Assembly (NCBI GenBank): GCA_030247885.1
Contig: JAPDRO010000018.1
Span: 620,001-684,000, forward strand
From: Taxawa tesnikishii (nom. ined.)
Lineage: Eukaryota > Ascomycota > Dothideomycetes > Dothideales
DNA length: 64,000 nucleotides
Direction: 5' to 3'
The notes beneath the pieces are model-generated. The model searched no databases. It was not told where the DNA came from and worked only from the letters and a program-made list of their open reading frames with translations. The position numbers and the translations under genes were made by a program. Shown here piece after piece: positions 34,763 through 47,090 of this stretch; position 1 is the stretch's first letter, and each line of letters starts with the position of its first letter.

Positions 34763-36011
34763 ATGGGTGCGCAAGAGGTGGACGGCAACAGCAACCAACC
34801 ACAGTTTGAGATTCCGAAACAATGCAAAGCCGGCGTGGTAGTCAATGAAGGACCAGACTTCCATGTCGAGGTGCAGATGGTCGACGTGCCCGAGTGAGCT
34901 TATTCCAGAGCTGACCTGGCGGCCACCGTAACATGGAACTGCTCGCTGACCATGGCAGACCCGGTCCAAACGACATCCTGATCAAGCTCAATGCAACCGG
35001 GCTTTGCTACTCAGACATCCACTATATGCTGGGTGACTTACCCATTCCAAGCATGTCGCAGTTCGGCGTCCGTTCCCCTGGTCACGAAGGAGCAGGCGTG
35101 GTGGTCAAGCTAGGCGCGAATGTCACGAACTGGAAGATCGGCGACCGGGCGGGCATCAAGCCGCTCATGGACGTATGCCACCACTGTGAACTATGCTGGA
35201 GCGACAAAGAATGCTACTGCCCGCAAGCCGTTTTCACGGGCTTGGTTGTACCAGGTGTGTTCGCTCGCCTCTTCCCTCCCCTCTCGAGTGAGAGGAATGC
35301 AGCTGCTTATAAGACGATTGGGTAGGCACGTACCAACAGTACATCGTCAGCCCGGCCTCGTACGCCTCTCCGATCCCCGAAGGCGTCTCGGACATCGTTG
35401 CCGGACCCATCATGTGCAGCGCCAGCACAATCTACCGCTCCCTGGTGGAATCCGACCTTCGACCAGGAGACATCGCCGTCTTCCCCGGCGGCGGCGGAGG
35501 CGTAGGTATCCAAGGCGTACAACTAGCGAAAGCCATGGGATTCCGGCCCATTGTCGTGGACACGGGGTCGGACAAGCGAACCCTTGCGCTCAAGATGGGC
35601 GCCGAGGCCTTTGTTGACTTCAAAGAGGTCGAAGATGCGACCAAGGCGGTGATAGAAGCAGCCGATGGGGTCGGGGCGCACGGCGTCTTCGTGACTGCGC
35701 CCGCCGCGTACGGCAACGCCATCAGCTATGTCGGTTCGAGGATCGGGGCCAAGGTGATGTGCATTGGGCTGCCGACAAAGGGAAGCGTGACGCTCGGGGC
35801 GGATCCGAATCAGTTCGCATTCAAGAACCTGACGGTCAAGGGGACGTTGGTCGGCAGTATGAGGGACACGGACAAGGCGCTGGATTATGCGAAGAGGGGT
35901 CTGTTGAAGCAAATTTGCGAGGTCGTGGGCATTGATGAGCTGCCAAAGGCGGTGGAGAAGTTGAGGAAGAACGCGGTGCCGGGAAGGATCGTAGTGGATT
36001 TCAACGCCTAA
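34763..36011 (+). CDS. Zinc-dependent alcohol dehydrogenase (MDR family)
   Basis: Medium-chain NAD(P)-dependent alcohol dehydrogenase. Exons 34763-34893, 34959-35254 and 35326-36011 splice in phase to 370 residues, the expected length, with no frame break. The catalytic zinc ligands are the Cys in NATGLCYSD and the His-Glu in SPGHEGAGVV; the structural zinc lobe is DVCHHCELCWSDKECYC. The Rossmann motif is FPGGGGGVGIQGVQLAK, and VVDTGSDKR after beta-2 carries an Asp that favours NAD over NADP. The C-terminal LRKNAVPGRIVVDF is the typical ADH ending. It resembles fungal ADH1-like enzymes that oxidise ethanol or other primary alcohols; the substrate is not certain. No targeting peptide is obvious. 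It is convergent with galactokinase, about 385 bases between stops. Confidence 0.93.
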
Positions 36012-36147
36012 GGAGGGGGACGTATGAGTTATGGGGTGGAGAAAAGGGAATTCTTGGTGCAGGATTGGAATTACTTGGTATCTTTCTTGGGCTTTTGCTG
36101 GGTCCCTCTTGCCAGTTGCGCTTCGGATAACCCTTCGAAAGAATTTC

Positions 36148-36189
36148 TTTCTCTCTCTCTCTCTCACTCTCTCTCTCTCTCTCTCTCTC
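36148..36189. repeat. (CT)n microsatellite
   Basis: About 42 bases of nearly perfect CT dinucleotide repeat with one CA interruption, lying between the convergent alcohol dehydrogenase and galactokinase 3' ends. Confidence 0.9.
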
Positions 36190-36395
36190 GGTTTTAAGGG
36201 AACATCTACCGTGCTGCCCGCTAGACGCCGTGGACACCGAGAAGAGAAGCCTCTAGTTGATTCATGGGGCCGAGCAATGCACATACCTCTGACCGTGCTC
36301 TTAGCTGAGACCTGTCACTGCGAACGTTCACGTGGATCGTCAAGAGGTTTCAGAACCAACCCCCGGCTATTTCCCTCAACACCCCATGCACAACC

Positions 36396-37967
36396 TCACA
36401 GACCCTCTCTGCCCTCGACCAAGAACATGGTACTCCCGCTGCCTGGCTTGCTAACCACAACCGCCTCCCGCAGCTTCTCGTCACTCATATCGGGGAAGCG
36501 TTTCCTGTAGTACTTGTCCTCCCACGTCTTCTTCACCTTGTCCACCTTATCCTGAGGCACGAGATGCACGCAGCAACCGCCCCAGCCCGCGCCTGTCAGC
36601 CTGCTTCCGTAAGCGCCTGCGGACCGAGCGAGCTGGCACAGCTCGTCAAGCTCCGGGCACGAACACTCGTACACGTCACGACACGAGTCCTGGGTGTCGT
36701 TGAGCAGGCCGCCGAGCTCGCGCAGCAGCGCCTCACTATCCTGCTCCGACCGGGGTTTCTCAGACTCGAGCAGCTTCACGAATCTGAGCACGCGGAGGGC
36801 TTCGCTGAAGACGTGGAGGGCGCGTTGGCGCAGCTTGAAGTGCTCGGCGCGCACGGGGAATTTGGTCATGAACTTTTGTTCCAGCTCGGATATGGGAGTA
36901 CCCGATATCTCGGAGATCTGCTCGCGGGTGTAGCCCTCTTCTTGCGGGAGATAGTCCTCGACTAGCTTGACGAGCTGCTCGAGCTGTGTCGTGTAGGTGG
37001 CAATGTCCGTCTTGTTGTTGTCGGGGATGCGGTCCTTTGCTGGAAAAACAGGTTCTGGAACCCGCGAAGACTGACGCCGAGGGGTGAAGAGTCCTGCGGT
37101 AAGGGCCGCTTCAGGTTGCAGATCTTGGCCAGCACGAGGGCTGCCAGCGTGCATTCGACTACGCGCAGGTTGTAGCATACCGGTGCTGTGACGTGCTTGT
37201 CGGCGGCGACGTACGACTGCGCGATGACAAAGGTGAGGGGCGTGTGCGTCTGGGGGAAGGATATGGCGCGTGCATCGAGCTCGGGGAGGAAGGAAACGTA
37301 AAGGGCGGATCCACGTAGCGAGAAGACGGAAGCAGACTGGTCCATGCCGCCGGAGTTGACGCCCACGGCTCTCTCCGAGACAATGGCCAGCTCGACGAGC
37401 TCCTTCTTGTCGACGCTGTCGGCGCCGTACGCCTTCATGGTCGCGAGCGCGCTGGCACATACGAAGGCCGCACTGCTCGACAGACCCCTCCGCTCGGCAC
37501 CGTGCCATCAACCAGTACCTCCATGCTCACATTCCCGACCTTCCCTCCCTTCTTTTCAGCAGCTCCGTGGCGCCGCGCAGCCCGGACTTGAAGTAGTTTG
37601 TCCACTCGTGCGACCCGGCGTCAATGTCGACGTCCCCGTCGGCTCCAATGTCGAAGTTCCGGGTCGGGAACTTGTCCTCGTTCACGTTGGCGATGCGCAC
37701 GGTTGAAGATGACGAGTCCCGAGCCACGGCGACGGCGATCAAGACATCGGCGGTGACGGCCATGGGTATGACCTCGTAGAGCGAGTAATCGATGTGTTCG
37801 CCGATGAGGTTGACGCGGCCCGGACTCCGCGAGACGTACTCGGCTGGCTTGCCATAGCGGCTCTTGAAGGCCGAAAGGAGGTTGCTCCACCGCTTCTTCT
37901 GGATGTCGAGGGCGTCCTGCGGGTAGATGTCTTCCAGCGAGCTGGTGACGGGGACGTCTGCCTTCAT
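36396..37967 (-). CDS. GAL1: Galactokinase
   Basis: Cytosolic GHMP kinase that phosphorylates galactose at C1, the first committed step of the Leloir pathway. On the minus strand the galactokinase signature GRVNLIGEHIDYS is near residue 50, the GHMP phosphate-binding region SGGGLSSSAAFVCAS in the middle, NSGGMDQSASVF follows, and the C-terminal motif is SRLTGAGWGGCCVHL. Three single-base frame breaks interrupt the gene: an A/G-rich run at 37540-37558, CCCC at 37485-37488 (the GGG part of the GHMP motif) and AAAAA at 37044-37048. Each fits one missing base, and with three bases restored the length is exactly 525 codons, the family's usual size, ending at 36396. I therefore think the gene is intact in the organism. 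No intron is needed. Confidence 0.88.
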
Positions 37968-39329
37968 AGTAGCTATATCGACGCTGGTCTGTGAGTAGGT
38001 GTTGGCGGAGAGGATAGGTAGGGAAGGAAGGGATGGGTATGGAATCAGACAGTCTTCCTCGAGTGTCTTCGATTGGTAGGATCAGATGCCGTCAAAGGAC
38101 ATGGGACGAATTCAATTGTTGAGGCACATAATTTCGGTCGCGTCTCAAGCGATGTGAGTCCCCGCAATGAAACACGCTTCGGCTCGTAGTGTATGAGGGT
38201 CCGCGGGGTGGGGTAGCAGAGTAAAGTATATAGTAGAGATAGTGGCGTGCGAGCTCGAGGACTCTTGGATGTGATCCTGCGCAGTAGAGCAGCCCCAAGC
38301 GCAGCCTCAGATACGCCACCCACTCCATCCACATGTGGTTGAACCACCACGCGACGACATCTTCTGGCTCACCCAAGTAAACTCATGTCCGTCTGACGAG
38401 GTCCCGCGCAACTGCGAGTGCGTAATGGATCTGACGGTGTCGCTTGACAGCTACGCATTGCCGATAGATGAACCGCTCATATGATTTGGGATCTTGTTAT
38501 CGTCATGACATGATATTTATATCTCAGTGATTTGTCACGTTCGGCCATAGGCGGCTGAATATTGGGCATCCCGTCCGCTCTGCCATACACAAGCAGTCGA
38601 CCGACCAGTTAGTACTATAGTGGGTGACCATATGGGAATCCTGGTTGTTGAACGTTTTGCTCCCGCGACCGCCTTTCTGCCGTTGTGCCGAGAGGTGATC
38701 CCTTTTGGTGTCGTCCCTACAGGAGTTCTGGTGTCCTCCATGATCGGTAATACGACGGTTCATGCGTAGCAAAACCCCTTCATGGCGCTGACCATGACAT
38801 ATTGTGCGATTTGGTATGCTTTTCTTTGTACATACCTGCAAGATCTCTTTCGACGATGTCTTCCTGCTATCTTCTCGAGCATGGCTTGCTATGTTTTCCC
38901 TCCTAGCTACTGCTTTGTCGCTGGAACCATGGCTTCCATTCGGTCTCCTTTGAATCACAGCATTGCACAAACAACCAAGTCAGCCGACGGGTGAAAGAGT
39001 TCGTTGAGCCGCTGGTGGTGATTGACGTTCACGAGCCTACCGTACAAAAGTTCACTTCTTTTCGTAAACAGATCAACGTGGCTGGAGAATCGTGAGCATC
39101 CACCTCACGACGCTTGCTCACGAGAGATTTTCCTACAGCACAAGAGTCCCTCCGTAATTGCGTATCTCGCCATAAACTCTCGCCTCGGCAGCAACTCTTC
39201 GAAAGCACCTTCCTCTGACCACTACCGACCACACACAGTGACCCCTTCATCCCCTTCGACAGTCGTATACACCCCTTCACGCTCTGCACAAATCGCACGG
39301 TCCTGTGCCATATCTATCGTTGACAGGTC
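37968..39329. other. Intergenic, nothing recognised
   Basis: About 1.36 kb upstream of galactokinase (minus). It should hold the GAL1 promoter. A 148-codon minus-strand frame at 38524-38970 has no domain and unconvincing composition. No RNA gene or repeat is seen. Confidence 0.35.
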
Positions 39330-40400
39330 TAGCTACGGAGGTGGACACGGAAGCGGTGGTGGTCGTTGGGCAAAGAGGAGTCAAAAGCAGTGGGGGCTGG
39401 GTGGCGATCCGAGGAACCCTTGGGACCCCAACCGTGACCCTCACCATGCGAAGAAGGGCATTCACGACTACGACTATTCCTACGAGCCAGTTCAGGGGTT
39501 ACATTGAAGTTGTCGGAATGGGTTGGGTCAGGCGAGCATCTCCCTCTCTTCACTCTATCCCTGTTTCGACCCAATCACAAGCTTCATACCCACTCACAAT
39601 CAACCACAGTCCCTACCCCATCGTTCAACTCGCCCGCTTGGGCTTTTACGTTCGGAACCATTACGGCGTTCCTCACACTCACGTCTGGGTGACAGACGAG
39701 CGTTCCAGTCTGGGAAGTTATCGTCTTCGCCCGGATCCTCATCCCAACGCTGACTGGAACTACCGCGCCGCGGCCGAGAACGAGCGCTTGAGGCGCGAGC
39801 GTGCCGGATTCGGAGCCTCGCTCGCACAAAACAATCATGTCTTCGAGTGGCAGATTAACCCAACGCCGGCACATCGGTTCAGAGGTACTGCGAGGGGCGG
39901 GAATTGCGAGTGCTCTTCAGATTGGAATTGGAGGTCGCGGAACATGGCTGACAAGAGAGGTAGGGGTATCGCCGTACCGCCGCCACAGGTCGTCTAGGCA
40001 CTGCGGCAGGATCCCACCTACCGGCAGCACCAACCGCAGGCGTGGGACACGCCCCAGAGCGACACGCAAGGGCCCTCGGATGCGGACACCATGCACGGAC
40101 GGATCCGCGAACGAGGCAATGAAACACCACCTTCATATGTCGGCAACGGAGTCTCCCCGCCCCGCAGCATCGACAACCTCATGGTTAGTTTCTTCAATAA
40201 TGAGCTCCGTACCCTATCAGAGAACCGCGGACCACGAAATTGCTGTCAGTGCGTGGCGGGAGGCTCCTGGAAGGAGCTTGACCGACGAGGTAGTTATCTG
40301 GACAAGGGACACACACTGGCTTTGGAACCTGAGGTGCACGCCCAATGAGGTCAGCATTAGAGGGCCATCTCGAAGATCGCGAATGGATTTGGTAGACTGA
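39330..40400 (+). CDS. Possible hypothetical gene, fragmentary
   Basis: Weak call. Successive plus-strand pieces in different frames look protein-like but I cannot assemble a gene model: a Gly-rich stretch YGGGHGSGGGRWAKRS with DPRNPWDPNRDPHHAKK (39338-39500), RLRPDPHPNADWNYRAAAEN and LAQNNHVFEWQINPTP (39700-39870), RQDPTYRQHQPQAWDTPQSD (40000-40080) and VIWTRDTHWLWNLRC near 40290-40340. Introns or missing bases would be needed between them. No domain is recognised. The span could also be a decayed gene or chance. Confidence 0.25.
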
Positions 40401-41555
40401 GTGCATTGCCTCCGCTCAGCGGTCACAAGACTGTTGAGTGACGAGTCCCTTCGTGATACATGAATGGTAGCGTGGCGTTCCGGTTCGAGCAATCATGGAA
40501 GGGTATCCAGAGGATCTGGCGGCGTTCCAGAGAGTTTCATGTTGCTTAAATTGGTCTCTCAGGATACACAAAAGTAAGATCTCGACTGTCAACATGCAAG
40601 AGATTTCCAGCTAGGACGGCAATATGGCCGGGAAGCTTTGACTTTGTGATGCCACAAGGGCCATATTCGATATGGATGCTCTATCAGGACCAAATGATGC
40701 TGTTCTGCTGCAGCCTCGAACAAATTCCGCAAAAGCATTGCCTTGTAATCACACTTCTTGACGCCGGCGAAAGAGAGAAACAAGAGCGTGAATTAGGACT
40801 GAAATAACCGTCCTGGCACGCCCATCACAGTGCGGCTAGCTTTGACCGCTTTTGTCAGTGTGGTCTTCGAACAGCTACGTTTGCCCTCCCTTGTTCCTGC
40901 GTCCCCAACAGCACTCTTTGCAATGCATAAGAGATTCGAAGAGACGAAAGAAACGTTCAGGCAAAACAAGATGCTGGCTACAGCGACAGCCGGCCACGAC
41001 CCAGCGGAGTTGAACACACAGAGACGATAAAAAACGATCATACTGAGGTTCACTTGTTGCATTGGGGCTCTCGATGTCGGCTTTGACGAAGGCTTTTCAG
41101 TCTCGTCTCGTGCTCGACAAGTGTACAATCATAGCTTCGCAAGTGATGCTCTGAGTAGGTACGCATATACTCCCAAGGACCACGCTCAACCAGGGCGGTG
41201 AAGCATAGCGTGCTGGGGGATACAGAGCGCTGCGTGCTATTGTTATCCTTGCGCATCGAAGCTTTCGACATGTACCATGAGCAACGATCAGACTTCTGCA
41301 GCAATACCGGTATCCCGCTGGATGAATACATGCCAAGCACGGTCTCCTTTGTGGCTCCTGACGAGCAATTTGATGTGGATTCTGTTTGAATGCTGCAAGA
41401 CAGCAAGTCACGACCAGCTAGCTGTAGTGGAAGATCTCGACTTCTGATGTCTCTACAGTGCGTCAGTACTCACACATTGACAGAGCGATAGACCTCTGCA
41501 GACCGCATGGTTGATCGAACGGGTAATGTCCGTCGAAGTTTTCCAGCAAGATTTG
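40401..41555. other. Intergenic, nothing recognised
   Basis: About 1.15 kb before the 3' end of the kinase gene. Only overlapping short frames; a 118-codon minus-strand frame at 41050-41406 has no domain. Confidence 0.4.
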
Positions 41556-43124
41556 TCAAATCAGCTTCAACTGAAACCCACCACCGACCTCCTCATCTTC
41601 CCTTCCGGCAAAGATACCACTGAAATCCACGTTTCCCATCTGCTCCCCCTCTCCCCTGACCGGCGCATCGGGTGTCGCTCTCCGTCTCCTCCTCTCCTGA
41701 CCCGCCTTGCTCGGGAAGGTGGGAAACATAGCCGTGCTCTTGGGCCTCGGATCCTCCCTGAAGTATGAATGAGCGAGCAAATTGCTCGCACCAGGCCTTT
41801 GTCTGGATTGAGGGACAACAGTGAAGCGAGGAGGGAATTGCCAGCTGTTGTAAGGAAGGGAAACTTGGAGCGGATGACGGAGCCGGTAGTCTGTGAGGTG
41901 CGTGGGAGACGGAGGCTTTTGGCGTTCGGCAAGCGGCGAAAACCGGGCCACATGTCTTCTGTGGGTATGCCGCAGAGCTCGAAGATCTATGCCTTGCATC
42001 AATTTCATATCGTAGACCGCACAAGGTTCTTCCGTGTGAACGGCGAGGGTAGGCGTGGACACACCTTTGATAATTGGTCGACTTCGTTCTTGCCTTGCAG
42101 TAAGGGCTCCTTGGTCAGTAATTCTGCGAATATGCACCCGATGCTCCACATGTCGACTGCGTTGTCGTATATCGGGGTGCCGAGCAGGAGCTCGGGTGAA
42201 CGGTACCAGAGCGTCACGACGAGTTGAGTCAGGTTGGACGGTGGTGGGTTACCGCAGAAGCGCGCCATGCCAAAATCTGCAATCTTGATCTCGCCGCGGT
42301 TGTTCATGAGGATATTGGACGTTTTGAGGTCGCGCTGGGAGGCCGCGTTAGCGACGGATTCTTGTACGCCTGCCCGGGCAGTGTCCGAATCGGGCGGGGC
42401 TGCGGCAAGGAAGGAGGCAGGGTGACACGAACGTGTAAGATCCACCTCTCGTGCAGGAACTCGACGGCGCTACCAAGCTGCAGCATCAGAGTCTTGACCT
42501 CACTCGGCAGGAACGGCTCCTCCATGTCCTCCATCAGCGTCTTGAGATCGTGTTCCAAGAACTCCATGACCAGGAACACGTCCTCCACCTTCCCTCCTTC
42601 GCCGTTGACCACCTCCCGCAGCTCCACTATATGCCTGTGTCGTGCCGCACTCAACGTTTGTATCTCCCGTAGCGCGGTGACGGGGAATCCGGAGTGGTCT
42701 GCTCCCTCCATCTTCATCTTCTTGATAGCCACAATCTCGCCGGTAGTGATCTCTCTTGCTCTTGACACAAAGCCGTACGAACCCTCTTCTATGTGATTGA
42801 GCCGCTCAAATTGATCGATCGTCCGGGCGGGACCCCATGAGGGTACATTGAAGCGGAGTATAGGGCGTGCTTGTGATGCCGAGTCCTCTTCTTCCCTGCT
42901 CTCCGCGTCCGCAGAGAGGCGTCTTCTCTTGCTGGGCCGACCATCAACGCCATCTTGCGCTTGTGCCTCTTGCTGTTGCTCCCGCTCCTGCTGCTGGCGG
43001 AGTTTCTCTGCCTCTTCCGCCTTGCGCTGCTTATCCGCCTTTGCGCGCTTTTTTCTCCCCTCTCGCGCTTGCGTTGGGCTTCTACCGCTGCATCCTCCTC
43101 ATCATCCGCCCAGCGAGACTTCAT
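41556..43124 (-). CDS. Cyclin-dependent kinase of the PITSLRE/CDK11 family
   Basis: Ser/Thr kinase of the CDK11 (CDC2L; S. pombe Ppk23-like) family, in the nucleus linked to transcription and mRNA processing. Minus-strand exons are 42433-43124, 42065-42334 and 41556-41986 (introns of 98 and 78 bases). A charged Arg/Lys/Glu-rich N-terminus precedes the kinase domain: glycine loop [21 protein letters not shown] with the catalytic Lys, [11 protein letters not shown] as the PITSLRE helix, WILHRDLKTSN across the first splice, [11 protein letters not shown] and [17 protein letters not shown]. Two frame slips fit single missing bases: in the T6/C4 runs at 43049-43060 and at TTT 41798-41800 (within [15 protein letters not shown]). 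Corrected length is 464 residues. The start shares a 190-base divergent promoter with the NDUFAF7 homologue. Confidence 0.9.
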
Positions 43125-43313
43125 TTTGCGTGTTGCAAGGAGTTCTGGTGGCCGTGTATGCTTCTCGGAAGTGTGGGCGCGGAAGTGAGTTGCGGAAGCG
43201 TGACGACATGGGCGTCTCAGAAGTCTCGAGCTTTACAAGCGTTGAACTTCAGTCAATATGCATTCTATACACAACCCGAACACCATTGAGGATCTGGGGC
43301 TCGGTCACAAACA
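43125..43313. promoter_or_regulatory. Short divergent promoter of CDK11-like kinase and NDUFAF7
   Basis: Only 189 bases separate the two divergent start codons, so both promoters must overlap here. No TATA box stands out. Confidence 0.45.
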
Positions 43314-45164
43314 ATGAGGTGCAGTCTGGTATACTCTGTGCGGCCCATAACTCGTGAGCGCGCCAGGTTGGGACGTTCAGCACTCCGGTGCTCCGGCGCA
43401 AGATGGTCTTCTACAGGTGCTGGTCTCCCACAGAGGCAATGGTCGACACCGCTGGCCAGGACGCTCACTGAGGCTATAACGGTACCCAGATACATCCCAA
43501 ACTACTTATCGCAGGCTCTCTGTCTAACGCAACAATGTACAGACAACCGGGCCTGTCTCCGTCGCGGCGTACATGCGCATGTGCCTCACATCTCCCGAGG
43601 GCGGATACTATACCTCACACAGAGAAGGAAAGGACGTGTTTGGCCAAAAGGAGATTTCGTTACATCTCCAGAGATATCACAGATCTTCGGGGAGCTTGTA
43701 GGATTGTGGATGGTTGCCGAGTGGATGGCGCAGGGCCGGAAAAGCGAGGGTGTTTATCTCATGGAAGTCGGTCCTGGCAGGGGCACACTGATGGATGACA
43801 TGCTACGGGTATGTCTCCCATACCGTCGGACGTGTCAGTTACTGAATGCGAAGACAGACGATACGCAACTTCAAGCCCTTTTCTTCAGCCATTGAAGCTG
43901 TATACTTGGTAGAAGCCAGCCCTTCGCTACGCGAAGCACAGCACAAGTTGCTCTGCGGCGACAAGCCGCTCGAGGAGATAGATATTGGCCACCGGAGCCT
44001 TAGCAAGTACACAGACGACCTGAGAATAATATGGTGCGAAGACATCAGATTTGTCCCAAAAGGCATGTTCTCATCATCTCTCGTGCTACGCCACTGACAC
44101 CCTACAGAATCCACTAAGACGCCCTTCATCGTCGCCCACGAATTCTTCGACGCCCTTCCCATTCATGTTTTCCAGTCGGTCCCGCCCGCGTCACCTTCGG
44201 AAATCAAAACCCCGACCGGCAGCCACCCAGTGTCAGCCAGTGCCCTCCGAACGGCCCAGACGAACCAATGGCGCGAGCTACTCGTCTCACCAACCTCTCC
44301 TTACGCCATCTCCAAACCCGAAAACCCCTCTGGTCCAGCGCCAGAGTTCGAACTAACTCTCGCCAAAGCCTCCACTCCAAACTCTCTCTATCTGCCCGAG
44401 CTGTCCAACCGCTACAGGGCCGTGAAGTCCATCAACGACGCCCTTGTAGAGATCAGTCCCGAATCGCAAGAATACGCCGCTGACTTCGCCGTCCGCATTG
44501 GTGGTGGCGTAGCACAATCCCCTGCGCCGGTCTTCACAAGTCCATCTCGCTCTTCCCCTTCCTCCACCCCAGCCGTCATCAGCGGGGCATCATCGGAACC
44601 TCAGTCCGTGCGTCCAGTCCGCTCAGCGGCAAAACCAGAAGTCATTGAAAAGCCCACACCCTCCGGCGCGGCGCTTATACTCGACTACGGGTCCGCGTCG
44701 TCGATCCCGACGAACTCACTTCGGGGCATCAAGGCGCACACACGCGTCTCGCCCTTCAGCGAACCGGGCTTGGTCGACATCAGCGCCGACGTGGATTTCC
44801 TGGCCCTGGCCGAGAGCGCCATCAATGCGAGCTTGGGGGTCGAGGTACACGGACCTGTGGACCAGGCGCGCTTTCTCACGTCCATGGGTATCCAGGAGCG
44901 CGCGGCGCAACTGGTCAAGCGGGTGGTGGATGTGGAGCGGGGAGCGACGTAGTCGAGGGGGCGGGTGAGGGGAAGGAAAGGAGGAAGGAGGATCTGACGG
45001 AGACGGTGAGGAGGATCGAGAGTGGGTGGAAGAGGCTGGTGGATCGCGGGCCGCAGGGGATGGGGAGATTGTATCAGGCCATGGCGATTGTGCCGCACAA
45101 GCCACCGGTAGAAGGAGAGAAGAGGAGGAGGCCGGTGGGGTTTGGTGGTGATGTGCCTGCGTAG
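43314..45164 (+). CDS. Mitochondrial complex I assembly methyltransferase NDUFAF7 (MidA/DUF185)
   Basis: Protein arginine methyltransferase that modifies the NDUFS2-type subunit during assembly of respiratory complex I. Exons 43314-43481, 43543-43808, 43858-44062 and 44108-45164 give 565 residues. The first exon is Arg/Ser-rich with few acidic residues, a mitochondrial targeting peptide. Then come [34 protein letters not shown], the SAM motif [18 protein letters not shown] and [14 protein letters not shown], all family hallmarks; the end holds [10 protein letters not shown]. The third intron begins with GC, not GT (AAAAG|GCATGT). Frame slips occur at AAAA 43646-43649 and GGGG 44939-44942; single added bases carry the frame through to 45164. 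A Ser/Pro-rich insertion lies around residues 300-350. Assignment is strong. Confidence 0.9.
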
Positions 45165-45844
45165 AAACTGTAGGATCAGGTAAGATCTGCGCGGCCCGTA
45201 TACGACAGGCGTTGTATCTTAATTAGGAATGTCGGAGGCCAATCCCACACAGCTCAAATGCAACAGACTGTCTTTTTACACCGAACGAGGTCTAAATACG
45301 GCAATGGTCGGTTGATTAGGAATATGGTTGGTTGGGTACATACACAGTTGTTTGCTCTGTGGTACAGAAACTAATTAAAACATTACGAATGACAACTTTG
45401 TCACACCTCTGAAACCGGTCACTGTAAGCGGCACTTCGACCCTCACCTTCGCGCAAGAATACTGCTTTTGCATCACCAAGTCTCGTGCGACCGCCCCCCA
45501 TAGTTAACACATTGGTCGCCAGGTTCTTTCTTGGCGATGAATGCGACGCCGTTCTCCGACACGGGAAGGCCCTTGATTCAGGACGACTTGGCCAACTTGG
45601 TCACCTACTTAGAGATCTTGTCCACTCATGAGCCTACCCTCTCGTTGTTCAGATGCCATGATGCTGAGTCAACACGAGAAAACTACCAATCTTGGGCCAG
45701 TCGACTGGCTATGAAAACTCTTTCTCTAGCATGTTGAGCCTCGTTTTCAACTGTCTATCCGATATCAGTAGCTTGCTAACCCCTCTCCTAACGCTAATAT
45801 GCAGCAACAACCCAAGAACCCAGGAACTCAAGAAAGCCACACCC
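45165..45844. other. Intergenic, nothing recognised
   Basis: About 680 bases between the convergent NDUFAF7 and Lunapark genes. Frames at 45531-45737 and 45692-45883 are short with no domain. Confidence 0.4.
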
Positions 45845-47090
45845 CTACTTGCTTTTCCTCTGCCGCACCTTGCTTCTCGTTGAGCCAGAAGGCGGGGTAT
45901 CTTCCATACTCGCCTCGCTCGCTTCATCCTCCTCACGTTTCACCTCCTCCACCTCGACTTCGGAGGAATCCTCCGCCTCGTGAGGAATCTCAGGGGTGCG
46001 GGGCGAAGCCGGTTGGGCCTGCAGCGCTCCCTGCTCCTCGGCAATCCGCTGGATCATCTGCTTCGCCTGACTCTCGGTTCCGTTCCAGGAGTGGCACTCG
46101 CTGCAGCGCCATTTGCCGACGTCCTCAAGTGATTTGGTGCCCGGCGGGGCTTGGCCGTTGACGAGTTTGCAGTTTTGGCAGATCAGGACGATCCGGTTTT
46201 TGGGTTGGGTCTCGTCGTCGCCTAGAACGACGTCCATGATCCGGTCGTACCAGCGCGGACCGGTGGATACGTATTCAGGGCCCTGGCGAGATGGTGCGGA
46301 AAAGGCGTTGGGAGCAAAGTCCTCGTTCGATGGAGGAGCGACCTGTGGAGGTGGGAGCGATATGTTTGGATCTTGACGTGGGTTCGCATTCTGCAGTGTT
46401 TGCGGCGCCGGGAGAGGCGGTGGTTTGCGTCCAGGAATGTTCGCCGTCGGTGGAGGTGCAATACCTGTACGTTGGACTGGGGGCGCGTTCTTCTTGCTCT
46501 GGCTTCTTGGGGATCTTCCGTTGGAGGAAGACGATGGTGCTGGTTTGGGCTTTGGGCTTTGGCCGTACTTCTCGAGCATCTCGGACGCTTTCTTGTAGCT
46601 CATGTTCTCCTTCAACTTCTCAATAGCGGCGTCGCGTTGCTTGTTCAGCTCGCCGAGGTAGGTTTCCGTGCTTGATATCCGATAGCTGTAGTATGCTTCT
46701 ATGGCTGTCCTGATGCCGTATATGCTAGACACCATCAGTGACAAACTTCTGTGCCGTGTTCTCCGCATGCGTACACCAGAGGTCCTCCTGCTACGCCGGT
46801 GTATTCGGCGGCACGCCAATTCTGCCATCCGGTCACCAGAGTGAGAATGACGGCGACCAGAATGTAAGCGAAGCCGGTGTAAAGCGTCCACAGGACCTTG
46901 TAGCGTCTTTGGCGTTGTCTGAAGGTGTCGGCTCTAGCGCTTGCTCTGTCAATCTTTCCAGTGAGGGCGGAGAGGATCTTCTCGAATGCGGCTGGGGACG
47001 TGTCATTGCCCTGTCATTGGTTAACGTGGAAGGATTGTTGGCTTAGCGAGCACTTGATGTTACCCAAGTAGGCCACCTGAGTATGGCCAT
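45845..47090 (-). CDS. Lunapark family protein (ER three-way-junction stabiliser)
   Basis: Endoplasmic reticulum membrane protein that stabilises three-way tubule junctions (yeast Lnp1). Minus-strand exons 47064-47090, 46775-47010 and 45845-46724 splice in phase to 380 residues with no frame break. After a short N-terminus (RWPTWGNDTSPAAFEKILS) and a coiled-coil stretch come two hydrophobic segments, VLWTLYTGFAYILVAVILTL and the region across the second splice EYTGVAGGPLVIYGIR. A Pro-rich low-complexity linker follows, then the Lunapark zinc ribbon (PF10058): Cys pairs in LICQNCKLVNG and KWRCSECHSWNG. The C-terminus is acidic and Ser-rich. Topology, with both tails cytosolic, is known for the family. 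It is divergent from the golgin across a repeat-rich promoter. Confidence 0.93.
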
